Source of the DNA: Crambe crambe
Lineage: Eukaryota; Porifera; Demospongiae; Poecilosclerida; Crambeidae
DNA: 64,000 nt
NCBI GenBank assembly: GCA_963924555.1
Contig: OZ004586.1
Location: 6,158,501 to 6,222,500, forward strand
Reading direction: 5' to 3'
The position numbers and the translations under genes were made by a program. Position 1 is the first letter of the stretch; every line of letters begins with the position of its first letter. Positions 1 through 12,833 of the stretch are shown piece after piece. The notes below the pieces were generated by a model. The model was not told the origin of the DNA and did not search any database. It saw nothing but the letters and a program-made list of their open reading frames with translations.

Positions 1-220
1 ACGGGCGCCGGGCTGGCATAATCATCATTAATAGTCTGACCCTTTACCATAATTATTTTCAAAATAATAAGAGTGTGTGATAATATCCTTATAACTTTAT
101 TATTAAGTTACAATGTGCAGAGAAGTATAGCTAACATTTTACATTTACTCTAGCTAGCTAAAATAATTTTTTAGCTGATGGTTAACTATACACTAACGAG
201 ACTATGAGAATATCTAAGTG

Positions 221-3200
221 TCAAGATATCTTTGAATAAGCAATATTCCCTTTCATATTAATAATTTCATCATTCACATAGTCTGGTATGACATCATAGA
301 TATGTTCTTCGGCCTCATTTCCTTGGTGGTCGACTGTATCAGAGATGCATGCAGAGGTCTCAGTATTGATAATCTCCACTTCAGCTTCTGCAATAAACAA
401 AATTATTAGCATAGCTAGTAGCTACCCCCATGTATCAGTGCAATCATGCATTGCCTGTAGATAGAGAGCTGCTTCATGCATGGCTAGCTATGATGTGATC
501 AGATTCTTGATTTGCAGCTATTATATGGAAGTATAAACTCGATACTAACAGCATTAAATTTTATTATGTACCTGGAGTGTTCATAATATTTCTTGGTAGT
601 GATATCATCTGTAGATTTTGGGTTTCTGGTACATGTACCTTAACACATGTCTTTAACCATCTTATGAAACAAAAATTATAGCTATAACATTAGCAACATA
701 GTTTTTTAAAACATATATGGTTTAGCTACAGCTAAATGTAGCTAATGCATAGGTCCTGGATTTTTTGATATCACTGAAATCCTATAATTATGAAGTCAGT
801 GATAGTGGCATTAAGAAAGGATGAGCTAGAGACCTATAGGGCATAATAGCTAATATAGTTAAGCAGTGGTGGATTTAGGGAGTTTCTTTTACTTCTTAGC
901 TAAGAAGTAGCTATATACCAATCTTAATTCACATCTTACAAAATGGGTGTGGTTATGGGAGTGGTAGTGGGACACCCACTAATAGGAAGTACCCTTTAGA
1001 AAATCCTGGATCTGCCACTGTTAGCTAAGTTGGAAAAAAACAAAAAACAAAAAAACAAACAAAAAAAAAAACAAAAACAAAAAAGGACTAGGTCCCTCAG
1101 TATGGGACTGAAGAATGTCACGCCAGCACATAGGAGGCGGAAGGTGGCAGAAGGTGGGGGCTGAACCCCCTCAAAAATGATGGATTATGACATCACAAGT
1201 GTAACTGAAATAGTTTGCTGCTGTGGTTGTTTTTTGTTGTTTTTTGTTGTTGTTGTTTTTGCTTGTATTTTTAGGCAGCTTGAAAGTATTTTAGTTAGCT
1301 AACAAGCTATAATATTCAGTGCATGGGAATTGAGACATCACCCTAGAACCTCAGAGAATGCACCAGATCCAATCCAATGAGGCTTAAAATCCATCTTGGG
1401 GGAGCATGCCCACAGACCCCCCTAGAAGGCACGCTATGTAGTGTGGTCACTATTATTACACTCAGCCCCCCAAAGATAGATGACCTTCCTCCCCCTATGT
1501 AGCAGTATGTATACCATAAAGTATAGTGGGACGGGATGGAGATTCCCTTAGTGTGGGACTTGTGTGGGACTGAAGGAAATCCCAGGGGATCTACCATTAC
1601 TAAATACAGTGGGATGTTTGGAGTCGAAAGAATGGTATTACAGGCCATGTGGGACTGACAAAAGGAATCCTTATGTTGGCAATATAACCCTGACAGTTTC
1701 AGTTTACATAGCTTGTAAAACTTTTGTTGAGTGCCCAAATTTTTATCCATAAGATTATGGAAACTTCCTGGTTATTCAATTGGCCATACCTACATAGAGT
1801 AGTTATTCATAAACTTACAATCTCAAGCAGCTTATTATCAATGCTATTATGATTAGTAGTACTAGGACTGCAATAATAATCAGAATGATCTCGGGCACAC
1901 TGAATACTCCAGATACTGCAATGATGACTGTAGCTGTATCAGTGAATTCACCATCACTGACTGTACTTTGCAGCGTGTAACTATTTCCTTCAACAACATA
2001 TAAAAAGTCTTTTAGGATGATGGAACCATCTCTTTGAATCTGAAAGTTATCATTGAATTTCCCTGAGATTGTGTATGTTATATCACCTCCAACATCTTGA
2101 TCATTGTCATGGGCTACAACTCTTCCTATCTCATAACCAGTAGTTTCGATTCGATTCATAGTGAAGAAATATTCTCTTTCAATGAACCGTGGACTGTTAT
2201 CATTGACTGGGAGAACAGTAACAATAAGCATGGCTGTGGTGTTCAATTCAGTATTGGGAGCTAACCCTCCAGTATCAAAACATGTGAGGGTGATACTATG
2301 ATTACGAGCTGTTTCATAATCCAACTGGCTGGATAGAGATATGTTTTGACTTATTGGAGAAGATGACACATTGAAAATATTTGAAGAAGAAGTGACATTG
2401 CTAAATCTTCCTATACCAACATCGTCATCGGTGCATGATACAGTTGTAATAACTACTCCTGACGACATTGATTCAAGAACACTCACCCGATATACATTCT
2501 CTGTAAAAACTGGGTTATTATCATTGGATGAAAATATAAAGGTTCGAATCACCAAATTTGGACATGTCGGAACTGGTGGGTCAACATCACACACAGTTAA
2601 ACGTACTTCTCTCTCGTCAAATCCAGAAGTTGTATTGTCTACATCCAAACTCTGAGCAATAGTGAGGGTGCCAGTGTCTGGATCTACACCAAAAGCTGTT
2701 AGATTTTCATTGAAAGCTAATGAGAATCTCAGCACTCCACCTGGTCCTTGGTCTTCATCTGATGCTGAGAAGACTACAGATGCATTTACATTGCTTCTTG
2801 TTGAAACAAGAACTTTTCCAATGGGATCAAGTTCATTGGTTACTACAACAACTGAACTCTGGCTCAGTTGTGGCTGAAACTCGTTCACTGGTATGACCAG
2901 AAAATCAACTTGTGCTATGTTCATCAAGTCAGTGCCATTCACAGTTAGGGTACACCTAACATTAAACCTATATGACATCGTTGTTTCATAATCCAAAGGC
3001 ATCACTGTCAGAGCTCCAGTTGCATTATCCACTTGAAATATTCCATCACTATCTCCAATTTTTGAGTAAAAAAAATCCTCTGCTGGTCGGCCATTGAGTA
3101 GACAACTAACATTGAAAAAACCAGGAGGAGGAGGGAGAATCCCTTGACTAGGGACTGTCTCATTATAAGAGAACATGTAGTGTCCTATCCCAGCATTCGT

Positions 3201-3525
3201 ACTAAACAGCAATTTTTGCTGCTGTGAATCTATGGTGGATGATTTCAATCAAATTACTGAACCAGTAGCTATTCATTATTATATCTAATCAGCTAATCAG
3301 ATGTCTTAGCCATCCATGCAATGTAGCTGTTAATGTATGGGTAAACAATGGTGTAATTGATGTACGTTATTTGTATACATCATATAGCATAAACTATGCA
3401 GTATTATAGCTATACAGGGCCATTTTTGTTAGCTACATAGGTCTTAATAGCTATAGAAACTTACAGGGAACTATGATCAATATTCCTAATAGGATGGTAT
3501 TCCAAACTCGTGTGAATCCTTCCAT
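221..3525 (-). CDS. Cadherin-like single-pass receptor, tandem copy A
   Basis: Predicted surface adhesion protein. Exon 1 (3465-3525) starts ATG and encodes a 20-residue signal peptide, followed by donor GTAAGT. Exon 2 (1819-3229) encodes about four cadherin repeats with calcium-site motifs (LDYET twice; VNEFQP, SNDNNP, VNDNSP between repeats; SDED, TDDD, HDND inside them), then a hydrophobic membrane helix. It ends exactly at GTAAGT, although the frame could also stop one codon later (SCLRL-stop). Exon 3 (572-625) and exon 4 (221-387) are inferred from sites conserved in the neighbouring copy. Exon 4 encodes a cytoplasmic tail with YDVI and YSKI tyrosine motifs. Exon 1 to 2 and exon 3 to 4 join in phase; exon 2 to 3 does not, so a small exon is probably missing between 625 and 1819. 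Many NxS/T glycosylation sites. Domain identity is seen in sequence; ligand unknown. Confidence 0.82.
864..1020. repeat. Short TIR element (MITE), hAT-like ends
   Basis: 157 bp element inside intron sequence of cadherin copy A. It starts CAGTGGTGGATTTAGG and ends with the imperfect inverted complement CCTGGATCTGCCACTG. Adjacent 9-mers (atagttaag, ttagctaag) match at 7 positions, as expected for an aged target duplication. CAGTGG-type ends suggest a hAT-driven MITE; no coding capacity. Confidence 0.6.
1021..1818. other. Intron of cadherin copy A, no gene recognised
   Basis: Contains an A/C-rich tract (about 1035-1084) and a TTG/TTTTTG-rich tract (1228-1262). The open frames here are not supported by splice sites or known domains. 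An unrecognised small exon linking exons 2 and 3 of cadherin copy A could lie here, because the visible exons do not join in phase. Confidence 0.5.
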
Positions 3526-4942
3526 TTTTAAAGCTACAGAACTCAATTTCTGTATAGCTACCTGCAGCTAGCTGCCACACCCATTTTTTAGCAATTGTAA
3601 TCAGATACCTGATGAATACCATCAATTATTATCTAGCTATCAGTATGACTGTCATTTTTGCTGTAGAAGGCTCCTGAAATCATACAATCATTAGCTACAT
3701 ATTTCAGGACTATATTATGAGTAATTATTGTCACTGAAGAACCTAGATGGAATAATAGCTTAATAGCTATACGTAGCTAGCTATAGAGTTAGCTGCAGGA
3801 AGCTCTGAAAAGGAGTGAAGGACTAGCTATAATTTGGATTTCAATAATTATTTTCCATTATTGGTGTCTACAGTTTGATTTTTCTTATAGCTAGTTCGCT
3901 ATAATTTTGTTTATACTGCACTTTTTACAGAACTTAATATACTGAAATTGAAACAGTAAGCAGTATGTTTTGACTCGGGCCCTTCACATTATGAACTCAG
4001 TTAACGTACCCAGCAGTAAACTATAACCTCTAGTTAATCCTGATGGAATGGTCTAGCTTCCAAACTCAGATGAATCGACCCCTATAGTTTTATTGTACTT
4101 GCCAGCAGTATTCGTACACTATAGCTACATAATTATGACACTGCTTCTAGCAAGTGGTATAAAACTGCATAATTATCATAGAGGCAAGCTACTTTCACCT
4201 TCTCATGCTTCCAAAGTGCTTGCTTCCTTGGCTTCTTCAGTGATTGCTTTCTTCCTTTCTTGCTACCTTACTTCCTCAGTGATTGCCAGCTTCCTTAGTA
4301 ATTGTTTAGAGCTTTGAATTGTACACAAGCACGCACATGCAGAATACACAGTTAGCAACATGCAATACTTCGGAGTTGTTAAAGTGAATGAATACCATAA
4401 TTATGAATCTGTGATCAAATTTTGTAGACCAGTCTGCTTGTAACCAGAACCATAATTATTTAGGCTAAATTAATTCACACAACCTGCCCTTAAACTCTCT
4501 ATTATAAATGTTAAACATTTGCTATTGGTTCTCTTTTCACCTCCTATTTGTGACAGTGTTAACAGTATGCAGTTTTATTTGTGTATGCCCACCTGTGGTC
4601 AATTTCAATCAATCCATCAAGTTGCTATGTTCCATATTAGCTATTTCAGAATTCTGAGCAAGCGTAGTTTATTTTCCGCTCTAGTTACATAAGTGTGATA
4701 GCCTAGCTTAATTTTATTTGTATTGTATAGCTACGTAATATTTTTCTACTTTAGCTATGAATAATTTTTTTCAGCTGTACATATTATAGTTAACAATTAG
4801 TATAGCTATAGAGCTAGCTACTATAGCTAAGGAAACTATGAGAATAATAACATTCGCTTTCTAGTTTATACATTCACATGCATAGTCTGCATGGTGTGAC
4901 ATCATAGATACGTATTCTATTCTGCCTCATTTCCCTGGCCGT
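3526..4942. other. Spacer between the two cadherin genes
   Basis: No gene seen. Parts match sequence upstream of the second cadherin gene: the segment near 3596 resembles 7424, and the segment near 4412 resembles 7530. The tandem duplication therefore extends upstream of exon 1, with roughly 700 bp extra in this copy. Rich in TAGCTA palindromes. Confidence 0.55.
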
Positions 4943-7354
4943 CTATATCTCAGAGCTACATACAGACACATCATTGTCAGTATTGTCATACACTTCGATA
5001 ATCTCCACTTCAGCTTCTGCAATAAAAAAATTAAATCATTGTAGCTACAGTATGTAGCTTATAATTATTGTCAACATGCTCCATGCATCAGTGCAATCAA
5101 GCATTGTCTAGCTACAGAGCTGCACGCTTCATGCTGTGTCAGCGCTGTGTTGAGATATGAGATTAGATTCTTGTTTTGTATAACTATGTAGCTAGTGTTA
5201 GTGGTGCGTATGTTTCTCTATAATGACACTAATCAGCTAGCTGTATAATAGTAGCTATCTATAGCTATTGCATGCATATACCTGGAGTCTTCATGTTTCT
5301 TGGGGTCATTGACATCTTATTTAGATTTTGGGTTCCTGATACATATGAAGATATCTCAACACGTTTTTTATGGGGCCATGGCCATCTTACGAGATAAAAA
5401 AATTTTTTACATTGCATAATATTGTAAGCATGCACATAGCTACAATAGCTAAGTGTAATGCATTTGTTGAGGCCTAGGGCTATTAACTAGCTACGTAAGT
5501 TGAGGAAAAAAATCTGAGATGCAGACATTGAGTTAATCAGTAGAGGATAGCTACATAGCTAATTATCATTATTCATGCATTCAAGGTGGGCATGAATAAA
5601 GGCTCATGCATTTAGCTAGACATAACTGAGATTGCCATTAACTAAAGTATGAAACTTACAATCTCAAGCAGCTTATTACCAATGCTATTATGATTAGTAG
5701 TACTAGGACTGCGATAACAATCAAAATGATCTCGGGCACACCGAATACTCCAGATACTGATATGATGACTGTGGCTGTATCAGTGAATTCACCATCACTG
5801 ACTGTACTTTGCAGTGTGTAACTATTTCCTTCAACAACATATAAAAAATCTTTTAGAATGATAGAACCATCTCTTTGAATCTGAAAGTTATCATTCCCTG
5901 AGAGTGTGTATGTTATATCACCTCCAACATCTTGATCATTGTCATGAGCTACAACTCTTCCTATCTCATAACCAGTAGATTCAATTCGATTCATAGTGAA
6001 GAAATATTCTCTTTCAATGAACCGTGGACTGTTATCATTGACTGGGAGAACAGTAACAATAAGCATGGCTGTGGTGTCTAACTCTCCAGTATCAAAACAT
6101 GTGAGGGTGATACTATGATTATGAGCTGTTTCATAATCCAACTGGCTGGCTAGAGATATGTTTTGACGTATTGGAGAAGATGACACGTTGAAAATGTTTG
6201 AAGAAGAAGTAACATTGCTAAATCTTCCTATACCAACATCGTCATCGGTGCATGATACAGTTGTAATAAACGTTCCTGACAACATTGATTCAAGAACACT
6301 CACCCGATATACATTCTCTGTAAAAACTGGGTTATTATCATTGGATGAAAATATAAAGGTTCGAATCACCAAATTTGGACATGTCGGAACTGGTGGGTCA
6401 ACATCACACACAGTTAAACGTACTTCTATGTCATCGAATCCAGAAGGTGAGTTGTCTACATCCAAACTCTGAGCAACAGTGAGGGTGCCAGTTTCTGGAT
6501 CTACATTGAAAGCTGTTAGATTTTCATTGAAAGCTAATGAGAATCTTAACGTTCCACCTGGTCCTTCATCTTCATCTGTTGCTGAGAAAACTACAGATGC
6601 ATTTACATCACTTCTTGTTGAAACAAGAACTTTTCCAATGGAATCAAGCTCTGTGGCTATTACAATAACTGAACTCTGGCTCAGTTGTGGCTGAAACTCG
6701 TTCACTGGTATGACCAGAAAATCAACTTGTGCTGTGTGCATCAAGTCAGTGCCATTCACAGTTAAGGTACACCTAACACTAAACCTATATGACATCGTTG
6801 TTTCATAATCCAAAGGCATCACTGTCAGAGCTCCAGTTGCATTATCCACTTGAAATATTCCACCACTATCTCCAATTTTTGAGTAAAAAACATCCTCTGC
6901 TGGTTGGCCATTGAGTAGACAACTAACATTGAAAAAACCAGGAGGAGGAGGGAGAATCCCTTGACTAGGTACTGTCTCATTATATGAGAATATGTAGCGT
7001 CCTATCCCAGCATTCGTACTAAATAGCAATCTTTGCTGCTGTGAATCTATGACATCAAATGAAGGATGATTTTAATCAAATTAGCTAGTTAACCTTAACA
7101 AACCAGTATGTAACTAGTCAGCTAATCAGATGTCTTAGCCATCCATGCAATGTAGCAATGGTGTAATTGAACATACATTATATACAGCATAAACTATGCA
7201 GTACATAAGAACAATAATTATGTATCTATAGCTATAGGGCCATTTTTGTTAGCTAGCTATAGCTAGCTCTAATACGTAGCTATAGAAACTTACAGGGAAC
7301 TATGACCAATATTCCTAATAGGATGGTATTCCAAACTTGTGTGAATCCTTCCAT
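4943..7354 (-). CDS. Cadherin-like single-pass receptor, tandem copy B
   Basis: Close paralogue of copy A in the same orientation, about 3.8 kb away. Exon 1 (7294-7354) is the ATG signal-peptide exon, nearly identical to copy A. Exon 2 (5660-7046) encodes the same four cadherin-type repeats and membrane helix and is 24 bp shorter than in copy A, which equals two in-frame deletions (6 and 2 residues). Exon 3 (5282-5335) and exon 4 (4943-5016) have acceptors at the positions expected from copy A. Exon 4 meets an in-frame TAG after 23 full codons, so the tail lacks the YDVI/YSKI region of copy A. The remnant of that region can still be followed downstream but is broken. The exon 2 to exon 3 phase conflict of copy A is present here too. 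Extracellular part looks intact; signalling tail apparently lost. Confidence 0.8.
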
Positions 7355-7984
7355 TTTAAAGGCTACAGAACTCAATTTCTCTGAAAACTTTTTGCATACC
7401 TGCCACACCCACTTCTTTACAATTGTAATCAGATACCTTATGAATACCATCAATCACTAGCTAGCTATACGTAGGTACAACTGTTGTTGAAAGGCTCCTG
7501 AAATCATGAATAATACAATGAATGTGTGATCAAATTTTGTAGACCAGTCTGCTTGTGACCCACCAAACAACTCTTTGCTGATCGCATGGCTAAGTTAATT
7601 CACATAGCTAACCTGCCCTTAAAATATCAAACAATTGCTCAAGGAAATCATCATTTCTCTTTTCACCTCCTATTTGTGACAGTATTAGCTAACAGTATTA
7701 GTTTTATTTGTGTAGCTATGCACCGCTCCAGCTGCAGACTTGTACTCGCGATGATTTTGTGGCTGCATTTTTGACATTAATAATGATGGTATGATAGGCT
7801 TGAGTAAAATATGCTCATTTTGGGGGGAATTATTCTTTTCAGCATTGCTCTTATTATTCCCTCTTTTTTAATTCATAAATGGGGAGGTTATTATTCTATT
7901 TTATTGCTTAGAAAATGTGAATGCTAACATAGAATGTATTCATAGAAAATGTCAAATAAATTATATTTATATAGCATGATAGGT
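7355..7984. other. Upstream region of cadherin copy B, no gene
   Basis: Duplicated flank shared with the region upstream of copy A up to about 7740. No exon with good splice sites recognised. The promoter of copy B should lie here, but no convincing core promoter element can be singled out. Confidence 0.45.
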
Positions 7985-9010
7985 TTCAATAATTATAGTC
8001 TTGAAGGGTATTGTCTTGCTGGGGGCCAAAAGATAGCTTCAATACTGCAAAGATTCTTTCTGCAGCTGCTGAAGAAGATTGTATCTCCTTAAAAACTACT
8101 GACAAATTTGGAAGTTCTGTGGAATGTATAGTTTCCACCATTCCATTGGGTTAAAATCTTCACAAATATCTGTAGAGAGAGCAAGATAGGATGATAACTC
8201 TCCCTTTAGTGCATTGATTTCCTTTTGAGGAATAGCAGAAAATGACTGGTTAAGAGATGCTGCTGTTGGCTTTATGGCATTGATCCTTTTGGGCAAGAAG
8301 AGTCTACAAGTTTTAAAGGCTTCCAATGAATTCTTTAAACTAGAATTTAACTGCTTCTTGAAATTATCCAGTCCTGGTTTAACACAATTTCTATAGCATA
8401 GCCCACCAATTATTCGTGCTTTGGTTGAGAAGGAGATTGTGCACTCAAACGCTCACATCCAGTTTTGGATTTCCACAGTAACCTAGCTTTAGGACTCCAT
8501 GAGAAAAGATTGACCCAAGCACTGGGGGTCTTAAAGTTATCTCCTACATGGTCAATAGTATGAGAGTAACACCCAATATCTAACAGCAGTGGATAAACAA
8601 TTTTCAGTGTCTGCATTGTGACATCATTAACTGATGCTCTGTCTCTCATAGCTCCTAAAATATTATTGGATGGAATACTATAGGTTACCGATAAAACACT
8701 ATAAGTTCTCGAGCTAATTCTTCACCACACAAAGACTTAGAAAGCATCTGTACTCTAATAAGATTCTGAGTTATTTTCCAGTCATCAGTAACAAACTGGA
8801 ATGATTGCCAGTGCTTCTCCAAGTCGTGATGTTCCATCAAAAATCACATACCGTTTATCACACGATGAATATGAGACATATTTCTTCACTCAAAATAAAA
8901 GGCACATAATCCTGCATGCTCCATCTATCACCAAGTCTAAAAGCATTTTCTTCCAGTACGTCATGAAAGAGTCTCAGACATTTTATTCAGGGGTAGCTAC
9001 CCCAGGTTTA
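7985..9010 (-). pseudogene. hAT-superfamily transposase remnant
   Basis: Broken hAT-like transposase read on the minus strand through several frameshifts. The segment near 8870-8800 reads RYVIFDGTSRLGEALA, then a frame change to a part starting VTDDWKIT. 8649-8410 includes IGCYSHTIDHVGDNF and SPKARLLWK. 8400-8096 includes MEWWKLYIPQ. After another frame change at about 8097, the C-terminal dimerisation segment reads SSSAAAERIFAVLKLSFG and ends at a stop near 7990. The WWK and AERIF patterns and their order are typical of hAT C-termini. No terminal inverted repeats identified. Inactive. Confidence 0.7.
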
Positions 9011-9960
9011 AGAAATGCAGTCACTACCTTAACCCTGTAAACTTGTTGCTGCTCAGGCAAGGTCTCTCCAACTGAATGTGACTTTTCATATTACTTTATT
9101 AGGCACTCAGCAATGTTCTTTTTCCCTTTTCATATTTTCCTGACTTTATATGATTACTAATAATGCTGCACTTTAAACTCAACTGCTCCCTGCATCCTGT
9201 GCAAAATAAGTGTCCTTGTTGAACACAAAAAGGCTCTGTTTCGTATTCCCTAATTCTCTGAGTGGGACTGATTATTTAGGGTCACTTGATAAAGATCCGG
9301 CTGGCCTCTGCATCTACATTTACCTTTGGGTGGCTTATTGGTCAATATTTTTCGTGGTCTTGATATACTTTCTGGTGACAGATTTCAGTCAATCTAACAA
9401 TGACATAACTTTTACATTGCTTTCTTTAGCAGGGGTAGAACAAAAGTGGGGGAGGGGGGGGGGGGGGGGGGCTGGTGCCACATACCACAATATACTAACT
9501 GTCAAAAAGTGGGGGGTTACCCCAGTATCTCTGCAACTGCTTAGTATATTCTATCACCTCAATATGGTTATGCAGAACTTGACATAAAAGTAGTAAAATG
9601 CCTTGAGTTACTCATGGTATTGAATTAAGTCATCCATGCCACTCATGCAAACATGCTACGAGTATACATGGCACTGAATAAAGTCAGTGACTTAATTCCA
9701 TGCCAGTATAAGTAGCTATTCACATTAAATGGCAGCTTTTTAAGTCAGAGTAGGTCCCTGGTAATTAGAATAATAAGCTGACTTAATTATAACTAAGTGG
9801 GCAATTATTAAAGTACACTCAAAAAAGCAGTTATAAATTGCAAGCTGGCTGTAGCAACGGAAATAAATTAACATGAAAATTGTAAACAAGCCAATTTACA
9901 GTAGCTACTGATAGGCATGGGGCTATTAAAATGCTTGACACGCAAAACGCCCACGCTCTT
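9011..9960. other. No gene recognised; G-run present
   Basis: A long G-rich tract lies at about 9450-9470. The open frame across it (9210-9587) has no recognisable domain and contains the homopolymer, so it is not taken as a gene. Nothing else identified. Confidence 0.4.
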
Positions 9961-10266
9961 CTTGACAGCCATAACTCCCGACTGCTTCATCCTATATCTA
10001 CGATCTTGGTACCATATTGAAGCTCTACACCTGATCTAAGGAATGGTATTGTTCAAATTGAAGTAAAGTTCAAGTCTTAACTGTCAATTGCCGTTCGAGT
10101 GCCTTCGTGGATGCTTGACAGCCATAACTCCCGACAGCTTCATCCTATATCTACGATCTTGGTGCCATCTTGAAGCTCTATACCTCAGGTAAGGAATGGT
10201 ATCGTTCAAATTGATCTAAAGCTCAAGTCCTAACTGTCAATTGCCGTTCGAGTGCCTTCGTGGACG
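9961..10266. repeat. Two-unit tandem repeat, about 153 bp unit
   Basis: Units begin at 9961 and 10114 with CTTGACAGCCATAACTCCCG and end with gttcgagtgccttcgtgg. Units differ at scattered positions. Non-coding. Confidence 0.8.
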
Positions 10267-10510
10267 ACTCAAATTCTCGAACGCTTCGTAGACAGCAAAG
10301 TTAGTTTATACACTTCATAGACGCTACGTAGATGTTTCGTAGACAACATTAGAACACTAGAACGCTTCGTAGACACTGTTGAGAAAAAAACTGTCTTGCT
10401 GAGTTGCGGTGGGCGTGGTAAGATTATTTGGTAAAGGGTCGTTCTTGACATCTTTAGCCACGCCCCTTGAAAAAAGTGTGCAAACAAGTGAGAGTAAAAA
10501 CATTTCTTCT

Positions 10511-10607
10511 TGTCATAAAATTGACATAAACCCTACATCGCTGCAAGGTGTAGCCAAAAAGGATAGAATGGCAGCAGCAATGTAGGCTTTATGTCAATTT
10601 TATGACA
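10511..10607. repeat. 97-bp inverted repeat (foldback)
   Basis: Starts TGTCATAAAATTGACATAAA and ends with its reverse complement, with arms of about 33 bp. A tiny MITE-like hairpin. The spacer has no coding sense. Confidence 0.75.
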
Positions 10608-10628
10608 GTTAGCAGAGCAGTCCATGCA

Positions 10629-10999
10629 TAGTCTGGCACAGCACCGCCCACCGACTTGAGTAGGTGGTCTGGTGACATACAATACAACGAGTTGTGCCGG
10701 CGGATTCTAATGCGCACGCGCGTTACTAACAGGAAGTGTCGTAGGAAGCGGTATTATAATCAGCCAGTGACATCACAGTTGTCATAGTTATTCTTAATTT
10801 AATTGGCACGCATGGCAAGTACAATTTTAGCGCGCGAACTTACAGGAAAAGGCGCCAAGTGTTTGCGTAATTTTACGTCATTAAACGTCATTTAATGATA
10901 TTCATTGATTTAGCAGTTTTCCTGCTAAACGGCACAACTCGTTGTATTGTATGTCACCAGACCACTACTCAAGTCGGTGGGCGGTGCTATGCCAGACTA
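10629..10999. mobile_element. Foldback MITE of the TAGTCTGG family, copy 1
   Basis: 371 bp with long terminal inverted repeats of about 70-80 bp beginning TAGTCTGGCACAGCACCG. It is flanked by a perfect 9-bp direct repeat GTCCATGCA (10620-10628 and 11000-11008), read as a target-site duplication. Nine-bp duplications with long TIRs are typical of Mutator-like elements. A second copy lies at 27888-28249 in opposite internal orientation. No ORF, so non-autonomous. Confidence 0.85.
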
Positions 11000-11109
11000 G
11001 TCCATGCAGCGATGTAGGGTCAGTACATAGCCAGCACCTTGTTTCCGTACTTTTTATAGTCATGTACTCAAGCCTACATCACTCTTTCATTTAGAAGAAA
11101 TGTTTTTAC

Positions 11110-11478
11110 TCTCATTCTATTCTGCAGTGCTCCTCTAGCAGACCCATTATTGTAGCCTATAGCTATTATTCTCAGCTATAAAATGTCATGAAAAAATACT
11201 TTTGAACTGTGTGTACACTGTAAAAATGAAAGTGTTTACTGCACACCATTTGTCAGCAAGAAAATAAAACAGTGTGTGCATGCTTTTAAAATTAAAATAA
11301 AAACTCACTCAGAATGCACATACCATGTATCAATTTTGGTGCCAGCACTTGACAATCAGGCAAGGGCTATGGGAGGAGCAAGCCTATTAGCTATTCTGTT
11401 TATGCTGCTATTACAGTGAAGTCCTATTTAGCCTATTATGCTGCTATTCCAGTTAGCGTATTAGCCCCATGACCTTAT
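11110..11478. repeat. Dispersed repeat, copy 1 (partner at 40122)
   Basis: Shares with 40122-40497 the blocks ttctattctgcagtgctcc, aaaatgtcatgaaa, tgccagcacttgacaatca and attagccccatg in the same order. An inner block (ACTGTAAAAATGAAAGTGTT) also occurs in the hairpin at 24985-25110. Ends not defined; probably a non-autonomous transposon. Confidence 0.6.
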
Positions 11479-12769
11479 AGTTTTCATTTAGGTTAACTCC
11501 TTTCTCGGTCAAACCCTTTGCCCATTTTTTTGTAGTGGTTATAGCTAGCTATTTGATTCTTTATGTGACCTGCAAAATGAAAACAGTGAAACAGTTCATT
11601 ACAACTTCGTCTGGTGAACCAACTAATGCATCATTATCTTTATTGACACAACATTGGTTCTGGCCTGGCGAGATATGGCTGTTTTTCATTCACAATGACT
11701 CAGCAATTTAGCTAAATTCTTTGCCACAGCTATTTTTTAAAGTGTAGTCATTAATGATAACTGGGTGTGATTCTTTGCTTGGTGGCTGGTCTTTGAGCAG
11801 TGCAAAGAGTAAAAGAGAGGTATCTTAAAGTAATAAGCCATACAATTGCAGCATCTATCTGGTTCAGGTTAAAAACAGCTTTTGAAATTTTTTCTGTAAA
11901 AAGAATGTGATTGAAAAGATAAATTGCAATGCATCACTCCAGCCAGTTACTACCCCCTTTAATATCATGATCTGATAGGTAAGTAATGCTAATTAATTAT
12001 TATTTAATAAACCGGAAGTGACGTAATGGGCACAATTTTTATGGAAAAAAAGAAGCAGGTGTGTTGGTGTGCTGGTTACTCTCCACTATGGCTATCATGA
12101 CTTCTGAAAACTTCTTATATGAACTTCTTCACCCTCCTCTTGATAAATAATACTTTACTAGACCTTTTCAAATAAATTCTCAGTGCATGAAATCATGGCT
12201 GATAAAAATACTAATTGCGGTCAAAAACCATTTCTCCTCTTCAGTATAAGACATGCATTTTGTATCGAAAATCAAACTTGTTCCAACAAAGTGTGTGCAT
12301 GCATTGATCAAACACAATTTCTGACTTCTTTGCTGCCATACTGTGTTAGTATACGTCAGCTGTTCACCAAATAGTTGAGTCTGTAGAAATATATCACATG
12401 AATCTAGGCTCAGGAAAGATCAAATGTAGTACTCTTTCCATGCATGGGGGGAAATGTCTTCTTGGGGTCCTGCAATGAAATGACACTATTGGAAGTAATT
12501 TTGTGAAAAAAGTAGGAATTTGCATCACATTAAATACACAAGAAAATTCTCAGAACAAAAAAAATTTGCAGGCAAGAATGATACATCTTAGCACTATCAA
12601 TTCACAAAAAATCAAATTCCTAATTCATGGAGAAATGAAATTTGACCACTCTCTCCACTGCACTGGTACTTTCAGCCTGTACACTTGGACTAGGTGCACT
12701 CTCAGCTTCAGGAAGTCTAATGATACTTCATAAGCATGCATCATTACCTTCTTGAATAAGCCTTCCATG
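11479..12769. other. No gene recognised
   Basis: AT-rich sequence without a supported exon. The short open frames at 12183-12374 and 12503-12733 lack recognisable domains. The right end (12761-12769, CCTTCCATG) is the left copy of the target duplication of the next element. Confidence 0.4.
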
Positions 12770-12833
12770 TAGTCTGGCGTAGCCAGCCCCAGGCACTTCC
12801 GGAACTCCAGCGCAAGGATCTGGTAACACACAA

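Noticed and set aside
1343-1750. 135-residue minus-strand frame in cadherin intron
   Set aside because: No domain or signal; not present in copy B.
2371-2877. Plus-strand open frames inside cadherin copy A (and 6188-6694 in copy B)
   Set aside because: Antisense shadows of the cadherin exon; retained in both copies only because the DNA is duplicated.
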